From the NCBI GenBank assembly GCA_008360955.1, contig LUCM01002851.1, forward strand, positions 62,001 through 126,000: a stretch of DNA of 64,000 nt, given 5' to 3'. Below are positions 1 through 10,115 of the stretch, in pieces. The position numbers were made by a program, and so were the translations under genes. Below the pieces are notes generated by a model. The model saw nothing but the letters and a program-made list of their open reading frames with translations, had not been told where the DNA came from and made no database searches. Numbering within the stretch: the stretch's first letter is position 1; each line of letters begins with the position of its first letter. The stretch is from Fasciolopsis buskii (Eukaryota; Platyhelminthes; Trematoda; Plagiorchiida; Fasciolidae).

Positions 1-1005
1 CTGAAACCTAGCCCGAGTGAGAAGATAAGGAATAGGATTGTAAATCTGTGACTCAGATGTTCCATCTGCAATAAGCTGCGCCAGGTAAAAGTGAATCGCA
101 GAACGGCATACTTGTATCACATAGCATGCGTTCCGGACACCTGTCAAGCATCGCGTGTTTAAGCATGGTGCGAACACTCACCACAGGCGAATCACGTGAT
201 GATCAGATGGATGGATGAGCGCAAAGTAGTGCCACGTGATAGATGCGGACCAATGTCCCATGTCAGTTTGTCGCCATGTTTTGATCACTCGACTGGAAAA
301 GCCACTCATGGCCGAGTATTCCAAATGAACGAAACGCACATGCAGTTGATCACCTGACTGGATTGGTGAACTTTTGATCGTTTTGATCTCTGATTTGATT
401 AGCATTTTTCCGTAACCCGTCAGTGAAACTGATGGTGTTACCAACTGCGTCCTGACAACGGTTGTCAGATCATTTTTCTGCCGTCTATCGGCCAATTTTT
501 ATCGTACCACAAAAAAGGAGTTTCATACTTTTCCAATGCAGCCGGACAGTGTTGCGCAATGCGTTCACGTGTTCATGGGATATTTTGCGGTCTAAAACGT
601 ACCTATCGGTCTGTAACACTTAAAGTCCCCAGGGAATATGGAAGTTCATCGTCAGATTAGCAGAAGCGAGTGTTTGTGGATTTTATCATTGAGTACGGGC
701 AGAACAGTCGTTATCCAAAACATTACTGTTCGGCCTTGCGGAAAAGTAACGTTCCACCAAACGTCAGTTAGCTTGCGGGTCATGCACCTAAATATTCCGA
801 TACAGCTCATTCGAGTCTGGAAAAGATGCGCTGTTTGGTTGTTTGGTATAAAGTTCCAGGTGAGAAGCCTTGCGAAGTACACCGGGTTCCGCTCCCGGAA
901 TATGTGAAAACAATCTGTCAGAAAACCATAACGGAAAAAGGTTTATAAATTCCGACGACGACTTGATTCGACAGTTTCCCACTCCAGGATCCCGAAGAAT
1001 CCCAT
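1..1005. other. Unassigned sequence upstream of PLE relic
   Basis: I see no gene, RNA or recognisable repeat here. Short open frames exist on both strands (for example 638-907 plus) but none has a convincing protein motif. Part of it may be the untranslated or N-terminal portion of the Penelope-like relic that becomes recognisable at about 1013. Confidence 0.4.
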
Positions 1006-1007
1006 AG

Positions 1008-2050
1008 GGTATGTCCACAACCTATCAACCACCATATTTTCCAAGTTGCAAGTGGAAGCTTTGTCTCTCGGGCCGAAATTTTATATATCACAACCCCCAT
1101 CTGATCGAAGTTGCAACTCAGTCTGGAGAGTTGATGAATCAACTGTATGAGCTAGTGTCAGTTCCATCCCAATCCGGTGATAGACTCAAAACTGCCTTGG
1201 TATATTTTTGTGAAGAATACTATTATATTTAGTCTCAGGTTAATGATATTCTTACCAAAATCACTTGGCATTTATCCACGAACTTACCAGCAATCGTGGC
1301 TCTTCACATTCCAGGGTAGATAGAGGCGCAGGACGGGCATTGCTGAATCGTTCGAACAATGACAGTATACAAGCAAAAACGTTGACGGATGAGCGCAAGT
1401 TTTGTTGCTGGTCATCAGAACCAGACAAGATGCATGTGTAAGCCAAACTAATGGAGAGACTGAATAGACGGAGTTTGGAAAATTTTATATCTGAAGCTTA
1501 CTACATGCAGCGCGCAACCATTGAGACTGTGCTGGTTACCGAAGATACCTAAACTGAATATTCCCTTCAGACCGGTAACTGATGCGGTAACTCAGCTTAT
1601 CGTACCACAGCTCAGTGGATCGTTGAACGCATGGAACCTATGCGCAAATCTTTAGCCGCCCATAACACAAAGGACTCGCTTGATTTCGTCATTTGGGTCA
1701 TATTGAACGTCGAATCACTAATCAGTACCATTGACCAGTATGTCAATATCAGAAAAGATAGACAAACATTTGCCAGTACGTAATCCAGAATAGCATAAAC
1801 AAAGTTGATCCCGAGGTGCATTTGAAATGTGTGCGATTTCTCTTTGATGGAGCGTGCTTTAGAAAAAAAGAGTCCCGATTGGCTCCCTCTTTGGACCATT
1901 TCTGGCTGGTATCTTCCTAGCCTAACTTGAACCAAACTCTTTAGAGAATAAAATTCTAAGTTTAACAATGTATGGCTGCTACGTGGACGATATGTCTATC
2001 ATTTTCGACTTAAAAACCGATTTCCAGAATTTATTAAGCCACTTTTAACC
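1008..2050 (+). mobile_element. Penelope-like element relic, reverse transcriptase region
   Basis: Decayed RT of a Penelope-like retroelement, pieced together across several frames. Seen directly: VHNLSTTIF...QVEALSLGPKF from 1013, which resembles the conserved N-terminal block upstream of PLE RTs; WLPKIPKLNIPFRPV at about 1533-1577, matching the PLE block usually read as LPKIHKP..PLRP; YRTTAQWIVERMEPMRKSL from about 1598; KESRLAPSLDHFWL at about 1870-1912, corresponding to the MGSPLGPLLA block; and YVDD at 1980-1991, the RT catalytic loop. The PLE family has an RT fused to a C-terminal GIY-YIG endonuclease; no such domain is seen here, so the copy is 3'-truncated or decayed beyond recognition. 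Several in-frame stops and frameshifts rule out function. The opposite-strand open frame at 1612-1968 is taken as a shadow of this relic. Confidence 0.72.
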
Positions 2051-4285
2051 GCGCGCACTCGAATAATCAACCAAGTCTGTTACTTTAAGATTGCAGTCTT
2101 AATAATTATCTTATTTGAAAATACCCACTACGCCTTTGAATCTGATTCAATTCGCCCTTTAGAGATAAAACAAATTACAAAAAGGGGATTTACCCAGTTG
2201 TTTCCATCCACGGACACACCGGTTCCATCTGAGTGGCAAGCATGGACACCAAGGAGGAAACAGATTGCACCCTGCCGCGTGTCCATGTGTTGTGAATCGG
2301 ACGCCTTTTCACTCGGACACCAGGATGGGAGCTAGGTTGTTTCGTGATGACTCTCCGAGACTCAGGAAATCCTCATCGGTTGACTTGGCTCGCTCAGTCA
2401 CGCCGCCCGGATCATGCTTAACTTTAATGGGGGTAAGAATGTAGCGACCCGCATGAGTGAAATGGAACTATTCGGTCCATGGAAATCAAATCTGCCGCAC
2501 AGCCCGGGGCATTGAGCAAATAGACTATGGTTATGACCCCAGCATGACTGTTGCTAATCACAAAAATACTCCATGTGTCTTTTTGTGTGTGCGCCTGTTT
2601 GTATACACGAAGTTTAGTGTTGGTTGAACCCTGACTGAAGATAGGGTGGTTTGGCGGTTGGGGATGGGAAACCTGATCACGGCAATACTTCTAACTGATT
2701 TTGGTGCCGAATTACTTCTTTGGGGGAAATGACCTGACGGGTGGATAAGAGTGGAGAAGTAAGGAGGATAGGCTTTGCGGTACCGTGATTCGCCCTATTT
2801 CGTTTACTTCCGTCTTTAGACTATTGACCTACGAATTTAATAATGCAAACATTTGAGCATCAAAAAACATGGGGCAATTACGCAGATTAAATCTTCTTGT
2901 CTTCCGGGCTGCTAACATGCATGTCATGACTAAGATCGGCAGTAATTAGAACAGCATGCGGGATACAGTGGCGACCGGGGTGATGAGTGCCGTGCCGGGT
3001 CATTTTTCTTAAAATGTGTGCCTACTTATTCGCAAGGATAATGAATGGGCGGATAACCTAAGGTGTGAGCGATTTCGCAATAACCGGTCCGTGGCCGAAA
3101 CACGATTGATACGTTCACATGTAGAATAATGCGGGACAAAACATTACTTTTAGCATTCCTAAAGTGCTTTGATTCTGTCGTTTATTTGTCCAAATTCTGA
3201 TGTGATTTACCCTCGACAGCCATACGGCCTGGTGATGGACCAGTAACCCGACAAGTGGAAGTCCAGTGGTTTGGCTCAGAATCTTCTAGTCAACTTCCAG
3301 ATGCACACTGTGTAAGTGGAATTTCCCCCTTAACATGCACCATCTGGCTTCTCGTGCCGCCTCGAGTCTCTGCAATTTGAAATGCATTTGCATGGAAAAT
3401 ACCATCATCAACCAGAATACCGAATTTGTAAGGCATAAAATTGTTTCTAACCAACGTCTAATTTTCCTCTGTCCAGCTGAAAATGGTATTCACATGAGGG
3501 GAAGACTAGGGTCATTTATCGTAGAATTGTTTGCACTCGACAACATATTGCCGTATCGGTGATCTAACACAGGCATCAGTCTATAGGAATCACATAGAGC
3601 AGGTCTTTAAACGATATTCACTGTCAGTGTGTCGTATGACACAGTTTGGAGTCCAATCTGATTTATGCTCATTAATTAGGGGATTCCGACGTACATGAGC
3701 GGGTAAACTGGACCAAAAAATCCACTTTGATTGCTCCAAATGAAGTACCATATTGTTGTACTGGCTGCTAACGATCCGATTTTTCATGTTTCCCCTGAAT
3801 AATAAGAACAGTCAACTCACTTACTGCGACACAGAGACCGTGCTATTGGTTTTGTTTGATTCCGTTCCTGTGAGTCCGTGTTCGTTATTTTGTAATTATG
3901 TTTTCCATGGAGTCGTATTGTCTGCGATTTGCAGTTTTGCTCCCTTTGAATCGATATTCCTTCGTTTTCATTTGGGAAATACAATAATATATTTTCCCTC
4001 TCTACTAGGTTATTACCACTTTTGATTGCTACGACTTTTTATGGGGCCCACTACCTCTGAAATCTCCTTCAAAAAGTCTGACGACAATTTTCAAGGTATG
4101 GTTGGTGTAATCGTTCACAATTTTTTAATTTGTTTGACCCAATTAAAGTTTGGCCAAATTCCTCGCACTACCAGACGCCCTCGATTGTAAGTGTACTCAT
4201 TTTATTATCCCAAAGCAACTGACAATAACAAACACATTATATCGGACTCTGTTCAACCACCAAACAAACTGATGCTTGATGAATT
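2051..4285. other. Unassigned sequence
   Basis: No recognisable coding or repeat unit. Open frames up to 90 codons (3335-3562 and 3753-4025 plus) have compositions and lengths expected by chance. The first few hundred bases could be the remaining 3' part of the Penelope-like relic. Confidence 0.4.
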
Positions 4286-4287
4286 TG

Positions 4288-4288
4288 C

Positions 4289-4341
<53 letters not shown>

Positions 4342-4342
4342 C
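4288..4342. repeat. (CAT)n microsatellite
   Basis: Uninterrupted trinucleotide run of about 18 units. It translates to poly-Asp on the minus strand, which creates a spurious acidic open frame. Confidence 0.97.
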
Positions 4343-4426
4343 CATCCGGCTCCAATCCAGAGCCTGGTAGTAATAGACATTTATAAAACAAGCTGCTGAA
4401 ATTTCACGGACAGGGATCCAGGCAAC

Positions 4427-4650
4427 CTAGGGCATTCCGAGGCTGTGGATAATTGAACGGTCACCAATTTGAGTGGTTAGCTGTGAATAAGGCTCGCTGA
4501 GTAAACGGCCGAGGACAAGCTGCGCTAGAGTCAAGAAAATTGTGGGTCGATGCTTGACTGGCACCGTCACTATAAAATACCACAAGAGTGTATTGACAAC
4601 ACTCGGACCTAGAGAGTGTGGTTCACGGCCCAATTCGGCCTAATGAAAAG
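4427..4650. repeat. Dispersed repeat, copy 1 (unclassified)
   Basis: Similar by eye to 43550-43715. Shared blocks in the same order are a GAGTAA.CGG..GAGGACAAGC stretch, a GTGGGTCGATGCTTG-like stretch, AATACCACAAG, and GAGAGTGTGG.TCAC followed by AAT..GGCC. The identity looks moderate, so this is an old repeat. No open frame or tRNA promoter boxes are evident. It may be the untranslated end of a retroelement. Confidence 0.55.
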
Positions 4651-4788
4651 TTCATTACATTGACGGCTATCCGTGTGGATGTGCGAATGTGCTCCATGGG
4701 ACTCTTTCTGTTTTAACAATCGGTTTATCTATTCTCAAATGGTTCTTCGTGAGGTGTCAATATCCACTTTACTACTAAAAACTATCGA
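4651..4788. other. Unassigned spacer
   Basis: Nothing recognised between the dispersed repeat and the following SINE copy. Confidence 0.4.
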
Positions 4789-4789
4789 T

Positions 4790-5000
4790 ATGCTGCACAT
4801 CTGTTTAAGCCCTGTTGGGAATCATCAGCAATACATATTCACCTCATCGACACTGGGACATGGACCCTGAACGAACGATTGCCAGTCGAACGTCTTAGCC
4901 ATTACGCTAGCCAGGCTGATTATCAGCGGTGTACCGGAACATCAGCACTGCATTATACAAGGCCCATATCGGTCATTGGACAAACCTTTAAGCGCACCAG
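4790..5000 (-). repeat. tRNA-derived SINE-1 copy, minus strand, degraded
   Basis: Reverse-complement matches to the SINE-1 consensus seen at 5660-5945: the CCTGTTGGGAATCATCAGCAAT block, the CGAACGATT..CAGTCGAACG block, the TAGCCATTACGCTA block (box A complement) and a head segment with CCCATATCGGTCATTGG. The Pol III boxes are mutated and the copy looks old. Confidence 0.75.
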
Positions 5001-5280
5001 GTGAGTGGTTCCCGGTAGGCAGGCAGTGCTTATTGTTCTTAACATGGATAAACCAAATGCACAGATTGCCTTCACAGTTTTCGATGGCAGATGGCGTGTT
5101 AACACGGCATAATTAGTCACTTGAAAACCGTGTTAGATCTATTGCTACTCCAAACGATCAGTTTCTTTATAGTTGCTATAAGACTGTTATTACTAGTGTA
5201 CTGCGGACTGTGCAAAGGCGTACAATCACTGCGTAATAGTAGAAAACGCTGAACGGTTTAATCTGAGCATTCCATAACTT
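5001..5280. other. Unassigned spacer
   Basis: AT-rich stretch between two SINE-1 units; nothing recognised. Confidence 0.4.
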
Positions 5281-5281
5281 G

Positions 5282-5545
5282 ATGAAATAATTCACCATGT
5301 GATATCATCGCTCAACTCACCATAAAGAAACCATGAAAGCACTGTACAGCTGTTTCATCCTTGTTAGGAATCATCAGCAGTGCATATGGACTGCGCCCGA
5401 ACTGGGACGCGAACCCGGGACGAACGATTCTGAGTCGCCTTAGCCATTGCGCTACCGGACAGGCTGTGAACGGCTTATTGAACTTCCATGGTCTCTTTTT
5501 TGGTGACTTGAGCGATGATATCACATGGTGAATTATTTTATCAAA
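5282..5545 (-). repeat. SINE-1 copy with inverted second tail (fold-back unit)
   Basis: A minus-strand SINE-1 body (5282-about 5480, containing complements of box B and box A) is followed directly by a plus-strand SINE-1 tail (about 5487-5545). The outer arms, about 5283-5334 and 5487-5540, are imperfect inverted repeats of about 50 bp built around the GATATCACATGGTGAATTAT word. The unit therefore looks like a small terminal-inverted-repeat element with a tRNA-like core, but is most simply two nested SINE copies in opposite orientation. Confidence 0.75.
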
Positions 5546-5659
5546 ACATTCAATCTCCTACCACTAACGTACCAAGTAATCAAGCTGTGTAGGTCATATC
5601 CAAAGCGTTGGTCGTACTTAGATTACCTGCACAGAAGTCATCTATCAGTAGGGGTCGAT
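5546..5659. other. SINE-1 flank
   Basis: Starts with an ATTCAATCTCCTACCACTA word that is also found after the SINE-1 copy at 9906-9933, so the repeat unit may extend into this stretch. The rest is unassigned. Confidence 0.4.
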
Positions 5660-5945
5660 CGCTCTGAGCTAACGGGCAATAACCGTGCAAGTCAGTGACC
5701 GATAGGTAGGTGCAACATCATCATGTGGTGAAGTTCAACAAACCGTTCACACCCTGCCCGGTAGCGTAATGGCTAAGACGTTCGACTCAGAATCGTTCGT
5801 CCCGGGTTCGCGTCCCAGTTCGGGCGCGGTGGATACGCACTGCTGATGATTCCTAACAAGGATGAAACAGCTGTACAGTACTTCCATGGTTTCTTTATGA
5901 TGAGTTGAGTGGTGATATCACGTAGTGAATTATTTCATGGGAACA
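5660..5945 (+). repeat. tRNA-derived SINE-1, best-preserved copy
   Basis: This copy defines the family. A tRNA-like 5' body begins near 5755 and has box A TGGCTAAGACG at 5770-5780 and box B GGTTCGCGTCCC at 5815-5826. Complementary GCCCG and CGGGC ends bracket it like an acceptor stem. A seven-base CTCAGAA loop between CGA and TCG would present anticodon CAG, suggesting but not proving a tRNA-Leu ancestor. The tRNA-unrelated 3' region includes GATGATTCCTAACAAGGATG and ends in GATATCACGTAGTGAATTAT. A head segment upstream of the tRNA part (about 5668-5755) recurs in other copies. SINEs of this type are transcribed by RNA polymerase III and mobilised by a LINE partner; the partner here is unknown. 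Confidence 0.85.
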
Positions 5946-6110
5946 AATTGTCTCAACTTTCGTCAGTTTGGTTAGCCAGCTGTTATCCGTCTAACTGTTA
6001 ACTCTTTGATGCCGTTCTTGTCAACTCGAACCACGGATATCCTCTGTCCGTTATCCTCGAACTGGCCAGATTGCTTCCTTGTGCTTTGGTGCAGCACTCG
6101 GAAATTCGCT
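5946..6110. other. Unassigned spacer
   Basis: Nothing recognised. Confidence 0.4.
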
Positions 6111-6114
6111 TGTT

Positions 6115-6220
6115 GTTGTACTTGCCACGGGTTTGCGGTCCGATTCGGTAGCGATGGATATGCATCACTCATTGTTTCTAACATGAAAGGAGCACTCGTA
6201 CAGTCCGTACATTTACGGTT
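6115..6220 (+). repeat. SINE-1 relic, 3' part
   Basis: A GGGTTTGCGGTCC block followed by GATTCGGTAGCGATGGATATGC and a TTTCTAACATGAAAGG block aligns with the box B to 3'-body region of SINE-1. It is strongly diverged and lacks a recognisable head. Confidence 0.55.
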
Positions 6221-6930
6221 TCCAGTGGTAAGGTGGGCTTTGACACTGAGGTTCTAATCTTCTACTGTTTGCGTTGATGAAGTAGTCATACTCTGTAGAC
6301 GATAGTTATACGTGTTTGAATTAGACTTATCACACGCGAGACTTTCATCGTATGAGTCGATTGCTTTGCGCCGGTGCCAAAACATTGACTGACGGATGCT
6401 ATGACATGCGATGCCGAAGTGCAACAAATTATGTGACTAATAACTGTTCATCGCGGATTCTCATTGCTGGTGGGACGCGAAGAATATGCACTAGTGTTAG
6501 TGACTCTTAGCAAGTCTGCTGGCACAGGTGTACACAGTAGTTCCGGGTTTTTTAATGATCGGATAAGAATCAGTTTTAGCAGCGCCATATCTAAAACAAT
6601 GAGAAATGTATCATGCGAACAAATAATCAATCAGGATTGTCCCAAGCATCCCACAAGCAACTTGCAATCAACCAGTTTGAAATCCAAAAACAACTATTTG
6701 TGCAGCGAATTTCATGGCAAGGGATTTTTAGAAATACAAACAGAAATAACAAACATATTTCGAAAGTGATGCATCGAATTCCAAGCGAGGATGCACTCAA
6801 GTGAGAGCCGATCTTCACTAAAAATGCAGTGTCAAATACAAACAGTGGCGTGTGCCACTAGCCCATAAGAACCACGGCAAATTCCGTTGTGGCGTTAAAG
6901 GTGATGTGGACTAACTTACGCAGTTTGGAT
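6221..6930. other. Unassigned sequence
   Basis: No gene or repeat recognised. Overlapping frames on both strands (6448-6818) are all shorter than about 100 codons and show no motif. Confidence 0.4.
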
Positions 6931-6992
6931 TTATATATATATATATATGTATTATATATTATATATATGATATATATACTAAACATATATGT
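6931..6992. repeat. (TA)n tract
   Basis: Imperfect TA dinucleotide run, self-complementary. Confidence 0.95.
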
Positions 6993-7388
6993 AATGTCAG
7001 TTTTATTAACAAACGTGATTCTCTTTCCGTATTTGCATAGTTGAACCCGGTGCGGTTTGAAGGATTTTCTGCTGTTCCCTACGCTAGCTACAACCAATGA
7101 ATGTCTGAATCAAAAGGACGCGATGCTGAGCCGCGCTGTTTGATGGTCCGAAACAATATTCCATTTTGAGTTTTAATATATCCATCTTAGTTGTTGCAAA
7201 ACATACAATAGACTGTCTCCTCATAAGCCTGTTCCTCCAAAGGGCAGAAATGGTGTTTTTCTCCAGCTGATTGGAGTTATCGAAAATCTGGCATGGACCC
7301 CCTCGATTTCTTATTAACAAGATGCTATGATAAATGATATCTCCGTCGAATGGTACAACGAATTTTCAAATGATTTGTCATGCAGTTT
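6993..7388. other. Unassigned sequence
   Basis: Nothing recognised; only short chance-length frames. Confidence 0.4.
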
Positions 7389-7389
7389 C

Positions 7390-7650
7390 AACATTCCATT
7401 GACATTAAGAAACCATGGAAGCATTGTGCAACTGTTTCATCCTTGTTAGGAATCATCACCAGTGCATATCCACCCATAATGTTGGAATTGGGACGCGAAC
7501 TCCGAACAAAAGGTTCTGGGTAGAAAGCCTTACTTACTAGGCTCCCCGGATGGATTCCTACAGTGGTTCATCAAACATCAACACTACATGTGATATAGCA
7601 CCCATATAGGTGACCGGATTTTGCACGCCACAGACCTTTAAACGCACTAG
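7390..7650 (-). repeat. tRNA-derived SINE-1 copy, minus strand
   Basis: Matches SINE-1 in reverse complement from the 3' body (AAGAAACCATGGAAGCATTG, then CATCCTTGTTAGGAATCATC) through GGGACGCGAACTCCGAACAA (box B complement) to a head segment ending in CACCCATATAGGTGACCGG and GCACGCCACAGACCTTTAAACGC. The last words recur at the outer edge of the copy at 4790-5000, so the head extends further upstream than the tRNA part. Confidence 0.78.
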
Positions 7651-9090
7651 ACCAGCGACTTCCGGATGAGGATGAACTTATCTGTAAGAATCGAAGGCAT
7701 CAAATTGCAGCCGCATAGCGTTTTACTGTTTGATAGTCTGACAATGCATGAGGAATCATTTGGAAATTCACATTAACTCTTCTACAGCTGTGATACAAAA
7801 AATTATTGGGACCGTAAACCGTATGCTACTCACAAGTGTAGAGCAAGCACATGAGAGAAGATATATAGGTGACTTTCGGACTGTTTTTCAGAGGCAGACA
7901 CGTCCACGCAGAAGCATCGCAGGAGTGTTGTCTCTGTTGCTTGGTCAAGTAAGTTGACTACACAAACCACAATAGCAAAAGTGGTCATCTAATAATCTTG
8001 CAGTGCTGCCTGAATACTTAGATTCAGTACGGTCCAATAGTGTAGATGGATGAATTGCTTCAACCAGTGAAAGATGGAAGAACTAGGCTGCTTAGTCTTT
8101 CCCGCTGTTTGTCACCGCACATTTGGGTTTTGACTGAACGAAAAACCCAGTAGAATTTTCGCACACAGGATGGGATAAAGTGAGTAGTCTAACATAACGG
8201 GATAGGGGACTAAGATACCCAACTTGCGTGGACATTTTTCTTCCAGCTACAAAAAACCGATCATTGGCATTCAGGCCGGTTGAGGTTGTCAAAAGTTGTC
8301 CCATTTGATTCGTAGACGATTCAAACAGGATTTGGGCTACTCCCAACTCTATCATGACAGTTTTAATCTATGAGATGATAATAGCTCTCTTTCGGTAAAG
8401 GGGTTAAGCAGCTTTCATACGAATAGCCCCAAATAGAAAAGCTCTAATGTCTCACATGCAAATTAGTTTACTTGAACTCCATTCCGATAACTGGCAAATA
8501 CTCGAACCAATAGACTGGAGGCGCCTGTAAAGTAACAGTTCACTTTGGCGCATGTTCTCAACTGTCACCCGAAAGTGATTCTCTTTTAGTCTCTGTCTGT
8601 GCTGGCGTGGAACAAAAGAACAGATGCTTTCAGCGGACTTGTTAACGTCGATCGACAAGGGGGCGGCGGGGTGCGTGGTAGTCACCTAGGGTCACCAATC
8701 GTCACAAAATTGGTAAGTCTGCAAACGAAGACAGAATGAAGTCCTTACGAAAACCGATATATGGTTTTCTAAAGCGATAATTAATGCACTGTCACTCACC
8801 GACAAGCGAATCGTCGAAGGTACACGTGTACACAACGTTCCGATCAGCAACGTGAATTGACAGGGGTAATTAATTAACTATTATTCGTATCATTATTATC
8901 ATCATCTTGATCGTTGTCTTCACCCTGGGTGACTTTGCTGACATCCAAAAACTCATTTGTCTGACACAGATGTAAGACAATTTCTAGTCGCCTCTATCAG
9001 TGTCCTGATTGTAAACCAGCAAGCCAGTTTAGCGGTCTTCTCACATGCGGTAGTGGCTCTGTACAGAATTTGACATCATGACAATCAATC
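7651..9090. other. Unassigned sequence
   Basis: No gene or repeat recognised. A short palindrome TACACGTGTA lies near 8821-8830. Minus frames at 8092-8355 and 8452-8685 look like chance. Confidence 0.4.
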
Positions 9091-9184
9091 ACGCACGCAC
9101 GCACACGCACGCACGCACACGCACGCACGCACGCAAGGCACACACACGCACGCACGCACGGCACACACACGCACGCACGCACAC
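9091..9184. repeat. (CACG/CAC) purine-pyrimidine alternating repeat
   Basis: Imperfect GCAC tetranucleotide array mixed with CA dinucleotides, about 94 bp. Almost strictly alternating purine-pyrimidine. It creates a Cys/Val/Arg-rich spurious frame on the minus strand. Confidence 0.95.
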
Positions 9185-9624
9185 GTCCCGACCAGTTTGT
9201 TATCAGGTTAAATTTGGGAAGTAAACTTCGAATGTTGCAATACTTTGATTAGATAGTCTATTTTGACTGGGACTGTGCAAATGCACATCGTAGGATACAG
9301 TTGGATAGCAACCGATTGAAGGCGAAAAGTTTCCGAGCATGGCTTATGAATTAAGAATTTCATAACATAACCATCCCCAACATCACACCTCGATGACTGA
9401 CAGAGGGACGATCGCAAATAGGGCACAGATTGAATAAGAAATACGAGGGTTAACCGGAGAATGAATTGTGCTAACGGCTAACGTTTTGCGAGTCAGGTCA
9501 ATATTGAATTCCCACAGACTAACTGGATGATGTTACCAATGGCATTAGCTGTTTTCCCACGACAACGTGAATGACTTGAATGATGATTGAGATGGCGATG
9601 GTGATTCCGATGTTAAGGATGCCG
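9185..9624. other. Unassigned sequence
   Basis: Nothing recognised. Confidence 0.4.
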
Positions 9625-9661
9625 ATTATTATAATATACTATTTATTGTTATTATTATTAT
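9625..9661. repeat. (ATT)n microsatellite
   Basis: Imperfect ATT run directly abutting the head of the next SINE-1 copy. Confidence 0.9.
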
Positions 9662-9906
9662 CAGTGACGGATAGGTGCAACATCATGTGGTGAAGTTCAA
9701 CAAACCGTTCACACCCTGCCCGGTGCCTTAATGGCTAAGGCGTTCGACTCAGAATCGTTCGCCCTTGTTCGGGTTCGCGTCCCAGTTCGGGCGCGGTGGA
9801 TATGCACTGCTGATGATTCCTAACAAGGATGAAACAGCTGTACAGTGCTTCCATGGTTTCTTTAGGATGAATTGAACGATGATATCACATGGTGAATTAT
9901 TTCATG
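9662..9906 (+). repeat. tRNA-derived SINE-1, near full-length copy
   Basis: Same order as the copy at 5660-5945: head with GTGCAACATCATGTGGTGAA, tRNA-like body with box A TGGCTAAGGCG at 9732-9742 and box B GGTTCGCGTCCC at 9772-9783, then the 3' body and a tail ending GATATCACATGGTGAATTAT. A few extra bases sit between anticodon arm and T-arm compared with the other copy. The tail forms the left arm of the hairpin at 9878-10003. Confidence 0.85.
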
Positions 9907-10003
9907 TAAATATTCAATCTCCTACTACTAAAAAAATTATTATTACATTTTAGTAGTAGGAGATTGAATGTTTACATGAAATAATTCACCATGTGATATC
10001 ATC
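9878..10003. repeat. 56-bp near-perfect inverted repeat (hairpin)
   Basis: Left arm 9878-9933 and right arm 9948-10003 are complementary at all but one position, where a T in the left arm faces a G (a wobble in RNA). The 14-base loop is A/T-rich (9934-9947). The left arm is the SINE-1 tail plus its flank; the right arm is an inverted copy of the same sequence. Confidence 0.97.
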
Positions 10004-10115
10004 ACTCCTAACAAGGATGAAACAGCTGTACAGTGCTTCCATGGTTTCTTTATGGTGAGTTGAGTGATGATATCACATGGTGAATTATTATTATTATTAT
10101 TATTGTTACTATTTT
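10004..10115 (+). repeat. SINE-1 3' fragment and (TTA)n run
   Basis: Immediately after the hairpin, CTCCTAACAAGGATGAAACA resumes the SINE-1 3' body in plus orientation. It runs to the tail word GATATCACATGGTGAATTAT at 10071-10090 and then into a short ATT microsatellite. This is a third, partial unit in the same 430-bp cluster. Confidence 0.85.

Noticed and set aside
1612..1968. 118-codon minus-strand frame
   Set aside because: It lies opposite a recognisable Penelope-like RT relic and is its shadow.
4197..4391. Poly-Asp protein on the minus strand
   Set aside because: It is the translation of a CAT microsatellite.
5755..5835. tRNA-Leu(CAG)-like fold as a functional tRNA gene
   Set aside because: The same body recurs in several dispersed copies with a shared non-tRNA 3' part, which identifies a SINE and not a tRNA gene.
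8997..9182. Cys/Val/Arg-rich minus-strand frame
   Set aside because: It is the translation of the CACG array; no Cys-rich domain is implied.
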